Origin: Chara braunii
Taxonomy: Eukaryota > Streptophyta > Charophyceae > Charales > Characeae
DNA length: 21,748 nucleotides
Reading direction: 5' to 3'
Assembly (NCBI GenBank): GCA_003427395.1
Contig: BFEA01000091.1
Location: 816,872 to 838,619, forward strand
Notes under the pieces: model-generated
Database searches by the model: none
What the model was told of the DNA's origin: nothing
What the model saw: only the letters and a program-made list of their open reading frames with translations
Translations under genes and position numbers: made by a program
Shown here: positions 1 to 8,057 of the stretch, one piece after another
Position numbering within the stretch: the first letter of the stretch is position 1
How the letters are laid out: every line of letters starts with the position of its first letter

Positions 1-807
1 GGGACGACGAACAACTCCGTCGGCGGGGAAATTTGATAAATCCGGAATTCCCCTGCCTGACGGAAAATGGCCGATTATGCCCAAGGGATTTTCACCGTGC
101 CATAGCCAGCAACCCCAGGTGCCCCGACTGCCCGAACACTTATAACACGCAATATTTCATATCCCCCGGTTTCCTCATCATTACCACCAATTTCCCTTTC
201 ATCTCCTTCTCCCCAATCACGAACTCAGAGTGGTACCGTGGAATTCCATAGCCCGCTACTGGCCTAGCCCACGGTGCGAGGGTTGTAAACACGACCGGGC
301 GCGCCGAGCTCCGGGAACTTCCTAATAGGCTTGAACCGAAGATGAGCAACGACCCGCCTCGATGGAATCCAAGGCCTGCTACGAGCGACCCCGACAACTG
401 GCCGAACCTCAGGACCGACCCCGAAGACGAAATCAGCGGAGATGGTGATTTCTTTGCCTATTCGACCGTAAAAATTAAACCTGCCGGCAGGGGCAGTTTT
501 GTTGGAATTTTGTTCGAGAATGCAAGAGTGTTTAGATCTGTCGGTACGGTGTTAACAGCAAGTGCCCCGGATTTTTCCTTGGGATACACCGCGCATGCCA
601 TCTGCCTTATGCTGCACGACAACAACTTCCCCCCCCCCCCTCTGAGTATAACCCCTTTTTGCATCTGTACCGCTGGAACTTGCCACAGGAGATCTCAATT
701 CCGATTTCGGACTCCACCCCCACTTTCCAAAAATCCTTGGCACACCCCTTTTCGCACTTCCGGGCCCCCATCCCACTGCGATCAGGAAGTCCCGCTGGGC
801 GTGAGGT
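1..807 (+). repeat. 5' LTR of element 1 (truncated at the window edge)
   Basis: This stretch is repeated in the same orientation at 10,389-11,214, about 10.4 kb downstream, and gag-pol modules lie between the copies. It is directly followed by a tRNA-like primer-binding site, so it is read as the 5' LTR. By eye about nine in ten positions match the distal copy, with scattered substitutions and a 4-bp indel near 205. It carries a C12 tract at 629-640 where the distal copy has C27. The left end is not visible because the window begins inside the repeat. Bases near 801-807 match the 3' LTR, and the two copies diverge after the shared GAGGTTGG. Confidence 0.88.
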
Positions 808-820
808 TGGTATCGGAGCC
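808..820 (+). promoter_or_regulatory. Primer-binding site, initiator Met tRNA type
   Basis: TGGTATCGGAGCC lies at the end of the repeated LTR. It differs at one position from TGGTATCAGAGCC, the complement of the 3' end of plant initiator-methionine tRNA used by many plant LTR retrotransposons. Here minus-strand DNA synthesis would be primed. The match points to a green-plant-lineage host and fixes the 5' LTR boundary to within a few bases. Animal initiator tRNAs have a different end (TGGTAGCAGAGG). Confidence 0.75.
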
Positions 821-963
821 GACACGTGGCGGGCTCCAGGCTGACAGGTGGGTAATTAGTGTAGAGCGATCTAGCTAACAGAGGATGCCCCCGAGCACGG
901 AACGCGCCGAGACACGATCCTATAGTCACAAGGAATAGGTCGGGTGCTCGGCAGGCGACCAAC
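821..963 (+). other. 5' untranslated leader of element 1
   Basis: This is the non-coding gap between the primer-binding site and the first gag ATG at 964. Packaging and dimerisation signals would be expected in such a leader, but none can be pointed to in the sequence. No ORF of note was seen. Confidence 0.6.
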
Positions 964-1650
964 ATGAACGCCAATCAACAAAATCCTAATCAGGCTCAGC
1001 TGGTGCCTGCACCACGAGCGCGGGCACCTGTGGCCCCACCCGATCTCTACCTTCAAGTTTTTGACCCTGCACATCATCTCGCCGGAGCATGGTTGGCCAC
1101 GCTCCGGGCACAACAGTATGATAATGACGAAGCACATATTAACATCCCCGCCGGATTGGGAGGAGATGCACATCATTGGTTTAGTACCTATATTTGGATC
1201 GATCTCCTGACATTCGAGCGGGACTTTTTGAATCGATTTGATTATATCCATCCCGAGTAGAGTCTCTTTATGATTAAAGATCGGGTTCAAAAACCTTTTG
1301 AATCCGTCACGGAATACCGCAATAGATTCTATCGAATGTTCGTGAAAACTGAGCGGGGGGAACAGGTAGGAAGAGACTTATTTATCGACGGACTTCGCAG
1401 CAAAACGATGAGGGCGAAGCTGCATAAACAGTTCTCCCCCATCACTCATACGCTGCAACAGATTATGGCCGCCACGGAAGAAATGGAACGAAAGTTCACC
1501 GCGAGTTTCCTAGAGGGCGAAGATTACCCCAGGGAAGGAGACTTGTCAGAGTTGGCTAGGGCCAAGGCCGAGTTGGCCACGCTGCAAAACATGTTCGAAA
1601 GTATGGTTTGTGTCCGGACCAGTCACCTATTTGGACCACATCACACCTAA
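964..1650 (+). pseudogene. gag: gag N-terminal/capsid region (retrotransposon gag domain), one in-frame stop
   Basis: The ATG at 964 opens a frame that runs to 1650 with a single TAG at 1258-1260. The codons after that stop continue in the same frame, so this is one gene with one nonsense change. The part after the stop has the retrotransposon-gag signature: a long helical stretch with ESVTEYRNRF (about 1309-1338), then a FIDGL motif about 20 residues later and a run of charged helices. Gag forms the virus-like particle around the element RNA. The N-terminal 20 residues are polar and rich in Asn, Gln and Pro. The following gag part lies in the +1 frame and overlaps at 1610-1650, most simply from a small indel. 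The frame cannot make full-length Gag without readthrough. Confidence 0.8.
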
Positions 1651-2155
1651 ACAAACGGCTCCTAGTGTGATCACAGGAATGCCCATCCCCGTGATGGCTA
1701 CGCCCCCACCACTGGTGGAAAATCCCGCACGATCGAACGAATCAGCCGCTTTATTAGAGCTAACCAAAACACTGGTCAACCTGATTCAGGAAAGCAAGAA
1801 GGAGCAGTGAGAACACAATGCTCGAATAGAATCAATGATGAGATCGATGCGTCCCATAGCTATACGAGTTACCCCAATACAACAGGGATTGGCCCCTGCC
1901 CCCTCAGCCGGAGGTGTAGCAGACAATCTAAGCATCTGCTACACGTGTCATCAACCAGGACACATAGCCCAGGACGGCCCCCACCGACCCGCCCAACTGC
2001 GAGTTGGGGCCGCCCCAGTAGCCGCGACACCAATCGTCAATGGGCCGGGAAGGGTAGGAGCAATGCTGGAAGAAATCGAAGGAGGAGGGAGTGCGTTGGC
2101 CACTACGAAAGAGACTGCAAAACTTATTCCGCTAGACCAGTACATAACATTATGA
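1610..2155 (+). pseudogene. gag: gag C-terminal/nucleocapsid region with a broken zinc knuckle
   Basis: This is an open stretch in one frame with a TGA at 1808-1810 and ending at TGA 2153-2155. At 1937-1978 it encodes a CCHC knuckle core CYTCHQPGHIAQD followed by Gly. Spacing is C-x2-C-x4-H-x4-G, so the last zinc-binding Cys is replaced (GGC at 1976, one base from TGC). The nucleocapsid knuckle normally binds element RNA. After the knuckle comes a Pro/Ala/Gly-rich linker and a GRV-x-AM segment that is matched in element 2 near 21,390. Short frame interruptions and the lost Cys indicate decay. Confidence 0.75.
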
Positions 2156-2164
2156 TATCCGAGG

Positions 2165-2575
2165 TTGGGAATGATCGGGACTATTAGACCCGCTCAGGAA
2201 CAACGAGAGGTGGCAGAATGGAAACCCTCTCCAGGGGAGATGGAATCAGGAGGACCCACCTTCGTCACTGGGAAAATAGATGTTCTGAATGTCGTCCACG
2301 CTCAAGATCACCGCATTCCCCTCTCGATCGGACACCTGTTGTCCATATCGGAACAGGCTAACGAGCGCACGTTGCAACACTGCAAGGCGAACAGAAAACG
2401 ATTCGCTCTCGCAAGATGGGCGAACACGAAAGAAACCCCCCCTGCCCAAGAAGACGATCCGAACCCTGCCGGCACGTCAGAACCTATACGATTAGGGCTA
2501 ATACAGAAATACGATCACTTCCTACGGATCAAAGCAATCCTGTGGAAATCTGCCGAATGTGACATCGAAGTCTGA
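2165..2575 (+). pseudogene. gag-protease linker region (conserved in element 2)
   Basis: This stretch continues the same frame after the TGA at 2153 and ends at TGA 2573-2575. It contains a GKIDVL segment and a helical stretch around 2330-2400. Both have clear counterparts in element 2 between about 21,200 and 21,060 (GQIDIL and a leucine/lysine-rich helix). The end of the ORF (LWKSAEC) aligns with TWKSVEC just before the element 2 protease. I recognise no catalytic motif here. It is probably the spacer joining nucleocapsid to protease. Its conservation in two divergent copies shows that the stretch was translated in the ancestor. Confidence 0.6.
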
Positions 2576-2994
2576 AGAATTCCGTACAATGCCATCATCG
2601 ATTTGAGCCGCCGTCTTGGCTATCTCACTAAAGGGTAGTACAAAGAGCAGGAAGAAGAAAATACCTGATCATGCTTGCGGAGAAAGATCATCTCGTCTCA
2701 GCAGATGGAAAAAAGATTAAAACAGTAGGATGAATGACGGACGTCGCGTTTTGGTTAGGGAAGGTACATGCCCTGGGAGATGTCGTAGTATTAGATGTAA
2801 ACACCTACGACGTTCTTTTAGGATTACCAGCTCTCACTGCGTTGCGAGCCAATATAGACTTTGAAAGACGATCGATTGTCCTCCGAAACATGGGAGGAAA
2901 ACTGTACGCCATACCCATGAGACCGACTCTTCGAACTATGTCGGATACAACCCTGCGATCTCCTTCAATAGGAGCCCTCCGAATGATCACATGA
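2576..2994 (+). pseudogene. Aspartic protease remnant, active site deleted
   Basis: The first part (2576-2638, ending TAG) reads AIID and then jumps straight to LSRRLG. Element 2 has ILDSGSSA and about eight more residues before its LTKRLG. About 11 codons, including the Ser-Gly of the D-[ST]-G active site, are therefore missing. The second part (2734-2994, other frame) encodes VVLDVNTYDVLLGLP, the conserved C-terminal strand and flap-support motif of retropepsins. The family cleaves the Gag-Pol precursor. With the catalytic triad gone and a frameshift between the halves, this copy cannot be active. A TGA at 2992-2994 closes the second part. Confidence 0.72.
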
Positions 2995-3207
2995 GGAGAT
3001 CTCGCGGAGTGTAACAAGTCTCGGATAGGGAAACGGGAAGAGAAACGGGAACTCCCGAGTGATACTGATGACAACAACCTGGATGATTTAGCGGTCAGGG
3101 CCATGGCGTTCTTCTGATGGTTAGACAACTCATTTATATCTTCACCCCCTTTCGAAAGCACTACACGAACCAATACCAAATCAATCACTGCCCAACTATT
3201 GGGATAG
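2995..3207 (+). pseudogene. Protease-RT linker, decayed
   Basis: This stretch is in the same frame as protease part 2 and RT but is cut by TGA at 2992, TGA near 3115 and TAG at 3205. It encodes a highly charged stretch and no recognised domain. The equivalent region in element 2 is roughly 110 residues longer (N-terminal part of the ORF at 20,584). Confidence 0.45.
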
Positions 3208-4419
3208 TTGTACGAACTGCATGTACCACAGTACGTACCCGACGAAACCCATCACCTGATCGCGAACATCCTAAGGGAATATCAAGGAGCGATTAGTGTA
3301 ACCGACACCGATATCGGACTGTCATTAGTAATCCAGCACGAAATCCAGACCGGAAACCACCCTCCGATCCACTGCAAACCATATTGGTACTCCCTTGCAG
3401 AACGAAAGACGGCTCTACCAAGGATTAGGGAATTCGAAGCTAATGGATGGATTGAACCGGCCACTGGGCCATGGTCGTTCCCGACCGTATTAGTACCTAA
3501 AAAGAATGGGTCGGTCCGCATCTGCATCAATTATCGTAAGCTGAATAATATCACGATCAAAGATGTATATCCCCTCCCCCGGATCGACGATTTGCTGGAT
3601 GCGATTGGATGTGCTAATTACTTTAGTAAGTTTGATATTCGTTATGGATTTCACCATATCCTGGTTAAGGAGAAAGATCGGCCAAAGACCGCTTTCGTTT
3701 TGTTCGAAGGCACGTGGCAGTGGGTTCAGTATCCGATGGGAATCTGCAACGCACCAGCTACCTTTTAAAGAGTGATGAACATGACGTTTCATAACTTTGT
3801 CAACAAGCCTCGGCTAACGCAGGGGATGATTAATTTCTGCGTAATTGTGCATATGGACCACATCTTGGTCTACTCGGAATCGTATCACGGGCATGCACAA
3901 CACATCAAATGGACGCTGGGGGCACTGAGAGATGCCGGATTCAAGATCGTGTTGGAGAAAAGCGAGTTCTTCCTTTCGGAAATCTCGTTTTTGGGCTACG
4001 TGGTGACACGCGGAGGCTTGAGGCCCGATTCGAGAAAAGTCACGGCTGTCAGAGACGCTCCATTTCCCACGTCGCTGGCGCAAGTTCGAGCCTTCCTAAG
4101 ACTGGTGTTGTATTACCGTCGATTTATCAAGGGATTTGCTGCCATCGCACGACCTCTAACGAATCTGCTACGAAAGGGCCAGCCTCTCAGCTGGGACGCA
4201 GTGTGCGAACGGGCCTTTACCACTCTCAAGGAAGCCCTGGCTACGACACCTATTTTGATCCGACCGGACCCAGCAAAGCAGTTCATTGTCATCACGGATT
4301 GGCAGCCCGAGGCAATCTCCGCCATTTTAGCGCAGAATGGGAACGACAGTCGAGAACACGTCATTGAGTACGCATCCCGTACTGTGCCGGACGAGCGAAG
4401 AAACGATTCGGCTCCCTAG
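3208..4419 (+). pseudogene. pol: Ty3/gypsy reverse transcriptase and start of RNase H, catalytic YMDD lost
   Basis: Two in-frame ORFs (3208-3768 and 3772-4419) are separated only by TAA 3766-3768, where element 2 has a Gln codon. Gypsy-type RT blocks are evident: FPTVLVPKKNGS, then RICINYRKLN, YPLPRIDDLLDAI, FDIRYGFHH, the PMGICNAPATF block, and LGYVVTRGGL with the following thumb ending in RRFIKGF. The catalytic motif reads HMDHILVYS (codons 3850-3861): both the Tyr and the second Asp of YMDD have become His, which should abolish polymerase activity. The 3' part enters RNase H with VITDWQPEAI. RT copies element RNA into cDNA inside the particle. A TAG at 4417-4419 ends this part. Confidence 0.88.
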
Positions 4420-4776
4420 GAAGAATGCTACGTGGTGGTTTGGGGCATCCAACATTTCCATCCGTATCTTTACGGATAGAAGTTCCTTCTTGTCACCGAC
4501 CATGAGCCGCTACTGGCCCTCAAAAGGTTTACGAATTATACGGGTCTGATTGGACGTTGGGCGGTGCGACTACAAGAATACTATTTCGATATCATCCATT
4601 GAAATACGAAGAGGCACGGGAACGCGGACGGGTTGACGCGACTGCATCGACCAGCGAAGGTCGCCAAAGGTGAAGAGATCATCCCATGGAAAGAACCAGA
4701 ACCGACGAATGGACCCCGATACGGACAGGTGGCAGTTCTTCCACGAAACGAGAAGCAAGCACGTGGCAATGGGTGA
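4420..4776 (+). pseudogene. pol: RNase H domain of pol, ends at UGA
   Basis: This continues the RT frame. It encodes VVWGIQHFHPYL, LLVTDHEPLLAL and RHGNADGLTR, the standard gypsy RNase H blocks with the D-x-x-S/A catalytic Asp near the end of the domain. RNase H removes the RNA strand from RNA-DNA hybrids. It is interrupted by TAG 4477-4479 and TGA 4600-4602, and the frame closes at TGA 4774-4776, about 14 codons past a PRYGQV segment. The homologous RNase H frame of element 2 also closes at TGA, about 16 codons past PRYGEV. The downstream PHD-integrase frame is +1 relative to this one and overlaps it from 4670. Confidence 0.8.
4670..4776 (+). other. Overlap of the RNase H frame and the +1 PHD-integrase frame
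   Basis: The RNase H reading frame runs to TGA 4774-4776 and the PHD reading frame (+1 phase) is open from 4670. Conservation with element 2 is in the RNase H frame before the stop and in the PHD frame after it, where both become Ser/Pro-rich. Element 2 has the same +1 relation and UGA position (overlap 18,398-18,337). This fits either a programmed +1 shift at the stop or a shared ancestral indel. No classical Ty1/Ty3 slippery heptamer was identified. Confidence 0.5.
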
Positions 4777-5101
4777 CGGAGGTAACTTTGGGGCCTCTCC
4801 CTCTCCTCTTTCCTCCTCATCTCTTCTCTCGTTACCCGATAAATTTTGTTATTTTTGCGAAGCAATTTCGCGAGTCTACTCCGTCCCTATGCATCCTAGT
4901 GGGGAAGGGTATGTCGAATGGGTAGATTGTCGGCAGTGTGTGTCGAGAGCCCATGGCTCCTGCATCCAGTATCGAAGCGACAATAAGCCTTGGCTGTGCC
5001 CCCTATGTCGAATTGACAAAATCCCGACCGAGACTTGGTTCCTCAATGCCACGTCAAAGGGTCTGGAGAAGACCCAAAGGTTTAGGAGGGCAGAGGTATG
5101 A
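4670..5101 (+). pseudogene. PHD-type zinc finger encoded between RNase H and integrase
   Basis: After a Ser/Pro/Leu-rich linker the frame encodes a C4-H-C3 array with codons at 4847, 4856, 4928, 4937, His 4952, 4961, 4997 and 5006. Spacing is C-x2-C-x23-C-x2-C-x4-H-x2-C-x11-C-x2-C. A Trp sits two residues before the seventh ligand (PWLCPLC), a PHD-finger hallmark, and the core reads CYFC, then CRQC, HGSC and CPLC. PHD fingers commonly bind histone H3 tails, so a role in steering integration or in chromatin contact is an inference. All eight ligands are kept here even though the rest of the element is decayed, and the same module occurs in element 2. A RING or other treble-clef finger is the alternative. 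It ends at TGA 5099-5101; integrase follows in the same frame. Confidence 0.72.
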
Positions 5102-6484
5102 ACCGATATCGCTTTGATAGCTACTGTCGTAGGGAACCCCCCCCGAGACTTCACTAAGGAGGATCGGAGGAGGGCTGATGAGAGGGCTCGGGACTATCGT
5201 TAGAATGAAGGATGGTTAGAAAAACGGAAGACGGACGGTAGTGGGATATGGATGACTATACCGCACCCGTTCATGAGGTATGACTGGGTTAAGTAGGCGC
5301 ACAAGGAAACTGCTGCTCGTTCCGCCGTCCGAATCACCGAGACGACGATCGATAAGAACAAATGGTATTGGTCCAATATTCGCGACGATGTTAAATTCAT
5401 TGTCCGAAATTGTCCGGTTTGCGCTGCTGATAAGGCGCCGATCCAGCCACCAAGGTCGATAGTCCCGACTGTAGTCGAACAACCATTTCAGAGAATTAGC
5501 ATGGAAAATACCGACATCGTGGTGCCTCCTGGACCGAATAGCTGCGAATATTCAATTTTATTGGTATTCGTAGATAACTTTTTGAAATGGATCGAGGCAT
5601 ATCGATGCAGGATGCGACAGGCGGCAAAAATTGCACGATACGTCAACCGTTTCCTCGGGATGCACCAAGATACGGAGGAAATTTTAACCGACAATGGGGC
5701 ATAATTTAGAGGCGAAGTCCTAAGGAATCTGGTCTTACATGGTGTCGCTATCCGTAATACTGCACCCCACATGTCACAGTCTAATGGGCTGGTAGAAAAT
5801 GCAAACCGGGTGATTAAGACGACTCTGCGACGAAATATCGCGGCTCGGGACACGGGGCCTATGCCGGATATCGTAGATCACATCTTGGCGGTCCATCGAG
5901 GAACGCCCCACGAGTCCACAGGCTTGACCGCTTTTCAACTACGTACCAATAGCTTGGCATATGTCTCGATACCGAGTCTCCAAGAAGAATCGGCCTTGGG
6001 CCGACGGTCTACGAAGGCCACGACCCGGGACAAGGTCAAACGACACTTGAAATTGATGGAACGGTCCCTTCCCCAGCTGGCCCAAAAACGCCAGCGGATG
6101 ACTGAATTGGCCCACGAACGACATGTCCGTAGCTACGAGGCCCGAAATGGGAACGCGGGTCCATGGCCCCAGTATAAATTGGGGGACATGCTGCAAGTGA
6201 GGAAATGTGCTCGCCAAGGGAAGTTAGCGCAATGATTCTTCGGGCGATTTCCCGTAGTCGAGCTCGGCCCAAACAGGGTGAACACGGTGCGGCTGACGCC
6301 TGAGGTTTCCGGCAGCCAATTGGCTTGTGCAATCGTTCGCCACGTGTCCTATCTGCGTCCCCTCCCTACCTCCCCATCTCCACCTTCGTCTGCTTCCTCC
6401 TTCGACACCGAAGAGGACGACGAGTGTCTAGCATCCCCTTCTCCTTCTGTGTCAGCAACTCCGTCTCCGCCTCCATCGCCATGA
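5102..6484 (+). pseudogene. pol: Integrase (HHCC zinc domain, catalytic core, C-terminal module), decayed
   Basis: This is one frame throughout, broken by TAG 5201-5203, TAG 5294-5296, TAA 5702-5704 and TGA 6233-6235, ending TGA 6482-6484. The HHCC domain has His codons at 5264 and 5300 and CPVC at 5411-5422. The catalytic core shows LTDNG (second Asp) and SNGLVENANR (Glu), with 34 residues between Asp and Glu by my count. Where element 2 has VSID, the first-Asp position, this copy has ISME, so the first catalytic Asp may be lost. A GPY/F-like C-terminal module (YKLGDMLQVRK) follows, then a Pro/Ser/acidic tail. Integrase inserts the cDNA into host DNA. The stop codon overlaps the next ATG as ATGA. 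Confidence 0.83.
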
Positions 6485-6960
6485 ACTTTTCGGTGGAACA
6501 GCCAATCAGTGCGCAATTGATGACCCCGAGGGGGCGAGTTACGATAATCCGGCAGGTGCAGCGGCCACGACTTAGTCCCGACCTTCTTCGTTTTAAGGCC
6601 TTCTTCAGTACGGCAGCGATCCACGCGGCAACGAAGTTCCGATTTGTGCAAGCGGGAGCGACACGTGTACTGGCCGAGGTCTCGGCCTTTGAGCGCCTGT
6701 CTCTGCCCGGAGTCAGCCACGTCTCCGTCATCATCGTCTTCACTGGGGACGTCACCGCGATACCGTCGGCAATCCACGCAGACATCTTCCGGACCTTGAG
6801 GGATTGGGCAGAGGAGATTGCGGTCGCTTGGACGACACTTCTGGCCCGTCGGGGGGACACGGTCATGACGTCTCATGACATCGATCTACAGCTCCGCTCT
6901 TCCAGCAGCTCGCCGCCGATCCTGCTCCTAGAGCTTCGCCCTTTTGCGCTGCCCCGATGA
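6481..6960 (+). CDS. ORF-A: accessory 3' ORF of unknown function, conserved in element 2
   Basis: This is an uninterrupted 159-codon ORF whose ATG overlaps the pol stop (ATGA, 6481-6484) and whose own stop overlaps the next ATG (ATGA, 6957-6960). The frame remains open upstream to 6325, but the overlapping ATG matches the layout of the next junction and is preferred. I recognise no family: there is no signal peptide, transmembrane segment or zinc motif. The centre alternates beta-like and helical segments. A block GDVT-x13-LRD is present at identical spacing in the element 2 counterpart (16,407-16,054). The 72 residues ending at GDVT align there without a gap, apart from a frameshift and a stop in that copy. 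It has no in-frame stop, unlike gag and pol of the same element. Confidence 0.65.
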   Translation: MNFSVEQPISAQLMTPRGRVTIIRQVQRPRLSPDLLRFKAFFSTAAIHAATKFRFVQAGATRVLAEVSAFERLSLPGVSHVSVIIVFTGDVTAIPSAIHADIFRTLRDWAEEIAVAWTTLLARRGDTVMTSHDIDLQLRSSSSSPPILLLELRPFALPR

Positions 6961-8057
6961 GTCGACGTCGTCTTTCTTTCTTCGGTCTCCCTTCCAATCT
7001 CCCCACCTTCTGGCAATCTGCCCACGCCCCCACCCTCTCCTTCTTCGTCAAGCCTCTCAGCGTGCCGATCTTGAACCAAGATAAGTGGAGCGATTGGTGG
7101 GACGCCTACCTGGAGCTTAGTTTCTGCTTCGTGGAAGTGATCTTTCATTGGTCTGAGCCAACGCCCGGAGGAGAAGAGACGGAGGTCCCGAATGATGAGG
7201 TGGAGCTGCTGATAGTGCAGGCATGGCGCACGGAAACAGGGGGAGAACTATTGGGCATCGTGTTTGGCAAGGTGGAGAAAGGAAATCTCTCCCTCATCAC
7301 GAGCGAGCTGTTGGTGTTCCTGGCGCAGCTGGTGGACGATCTGCCTCTCGACATCCTATCACAGCGCGATAGCAAGCCTGGCCCCGACGTACTCGCCTGC
7401 ACGCTCGCGCCTCATCTGTTGTGGTCTACGTGTACGGAGCTGGATGCGGATAACTGCCTTTACCCGTCCCAGGATCTTTACCTGGAAATCAACGTCACTG
7501 ATCTCGTACGGTGGGACCTAGTCATCCGGCGCGCGAACACTCTGATCACCAACGACGAAGAAGAAGAAGGCGAGGAAGAGGAGAAAGAGGAGGAGGAATC
7601 GTGAACGGATCCGGACGACTCCGACTACCTCGGAGAAGAGGAGACCGAGGAGGAAGTAGAGAGAGAAGTAAAGGAAGAAGAAGAGACAGAAGAAGAAGAG
7701 GAAGAGGAGCCGACGGAGGAAGAAAACGAGTCAGGTGAACCAAGCAGTCGGCCCAGAAGAAGGAAAGAAGAAGAGTTGGTCGAAGCTCAGAGGCAATGGG
7801 AAAAGGCGGCAGGTAAGTGGCCAATCGAGAAAGGACCCTCGCCAGAGCTGTTGTTAGGAGACCCGTCGCTCAACCCGGAGCCGCCGCGCGAAGAGCCCGA
7901 AGTCGATGGAGCTGCCGCCAAAGGATCAGGAAGCAGCCGCCGCAGGAGGAGTGAATCGCCGGCTCCGTCCCTTCCGCCACCCCGCCCTGCCCTTCACCTT
8001 CGTAGAGATGCGGGCGATAGGGCTTCGTCCCCGGTTATTATCCTGCAGTCCCTATGA
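6957..8057 (+). pseudogene. ORF-B: accessory 3' ORF with a long acidic tail, one internal TGA
   Basis: The ATG at 6957 overlaps the ORF-A stop. The frame is open to 8057 except for TGA 7602-7604 (about 366 codons). Residues 1-195 look globular, with a conserved Trp-rich segment (DKWSDWWDAYLEL). The region from about 7551 to 7740 is almost all Glu with a few Lys/Arg, followed by a Pro/Arg/Ser-rich basic tail. The element 2 counterpart (16,053-15,245) shares the globular pattern, a DLxLxx strand and a PIEKG motif in the tail, but has a basic/Pro-rich rather than Glu-run tail. Function is unknown. The acidic-then-basic tail is typical of nuclear or nucleic-acid-associated proteins, which is only a hint. 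The TGA could be a nonsense change or readthrough. Confidence 0.6.

Noticed and set aside
342-878. 178-codon open frame within the 5' LTR, continuing across the primer-binding site
   Set aside because: It runs through a poly(C) tract and the PBS, and its equivalent in the 3' LTR is shifted out of frame. Treated as chance openness in LTR sequence.
6349-6876. 175-codon minus-strand frame opposite ORF-A
   Set aside because: Shadow of ORF-A on the other strand. It has no counterpart opposite ORF-A' in element 2.
7546-7824. Leu/Pro-rich minus-strand frame resembling a membrane protein
   Set aside because: It is the antisense of the Glu-coding run of ORF-B. The apparent hydrophobicity is an artefact.
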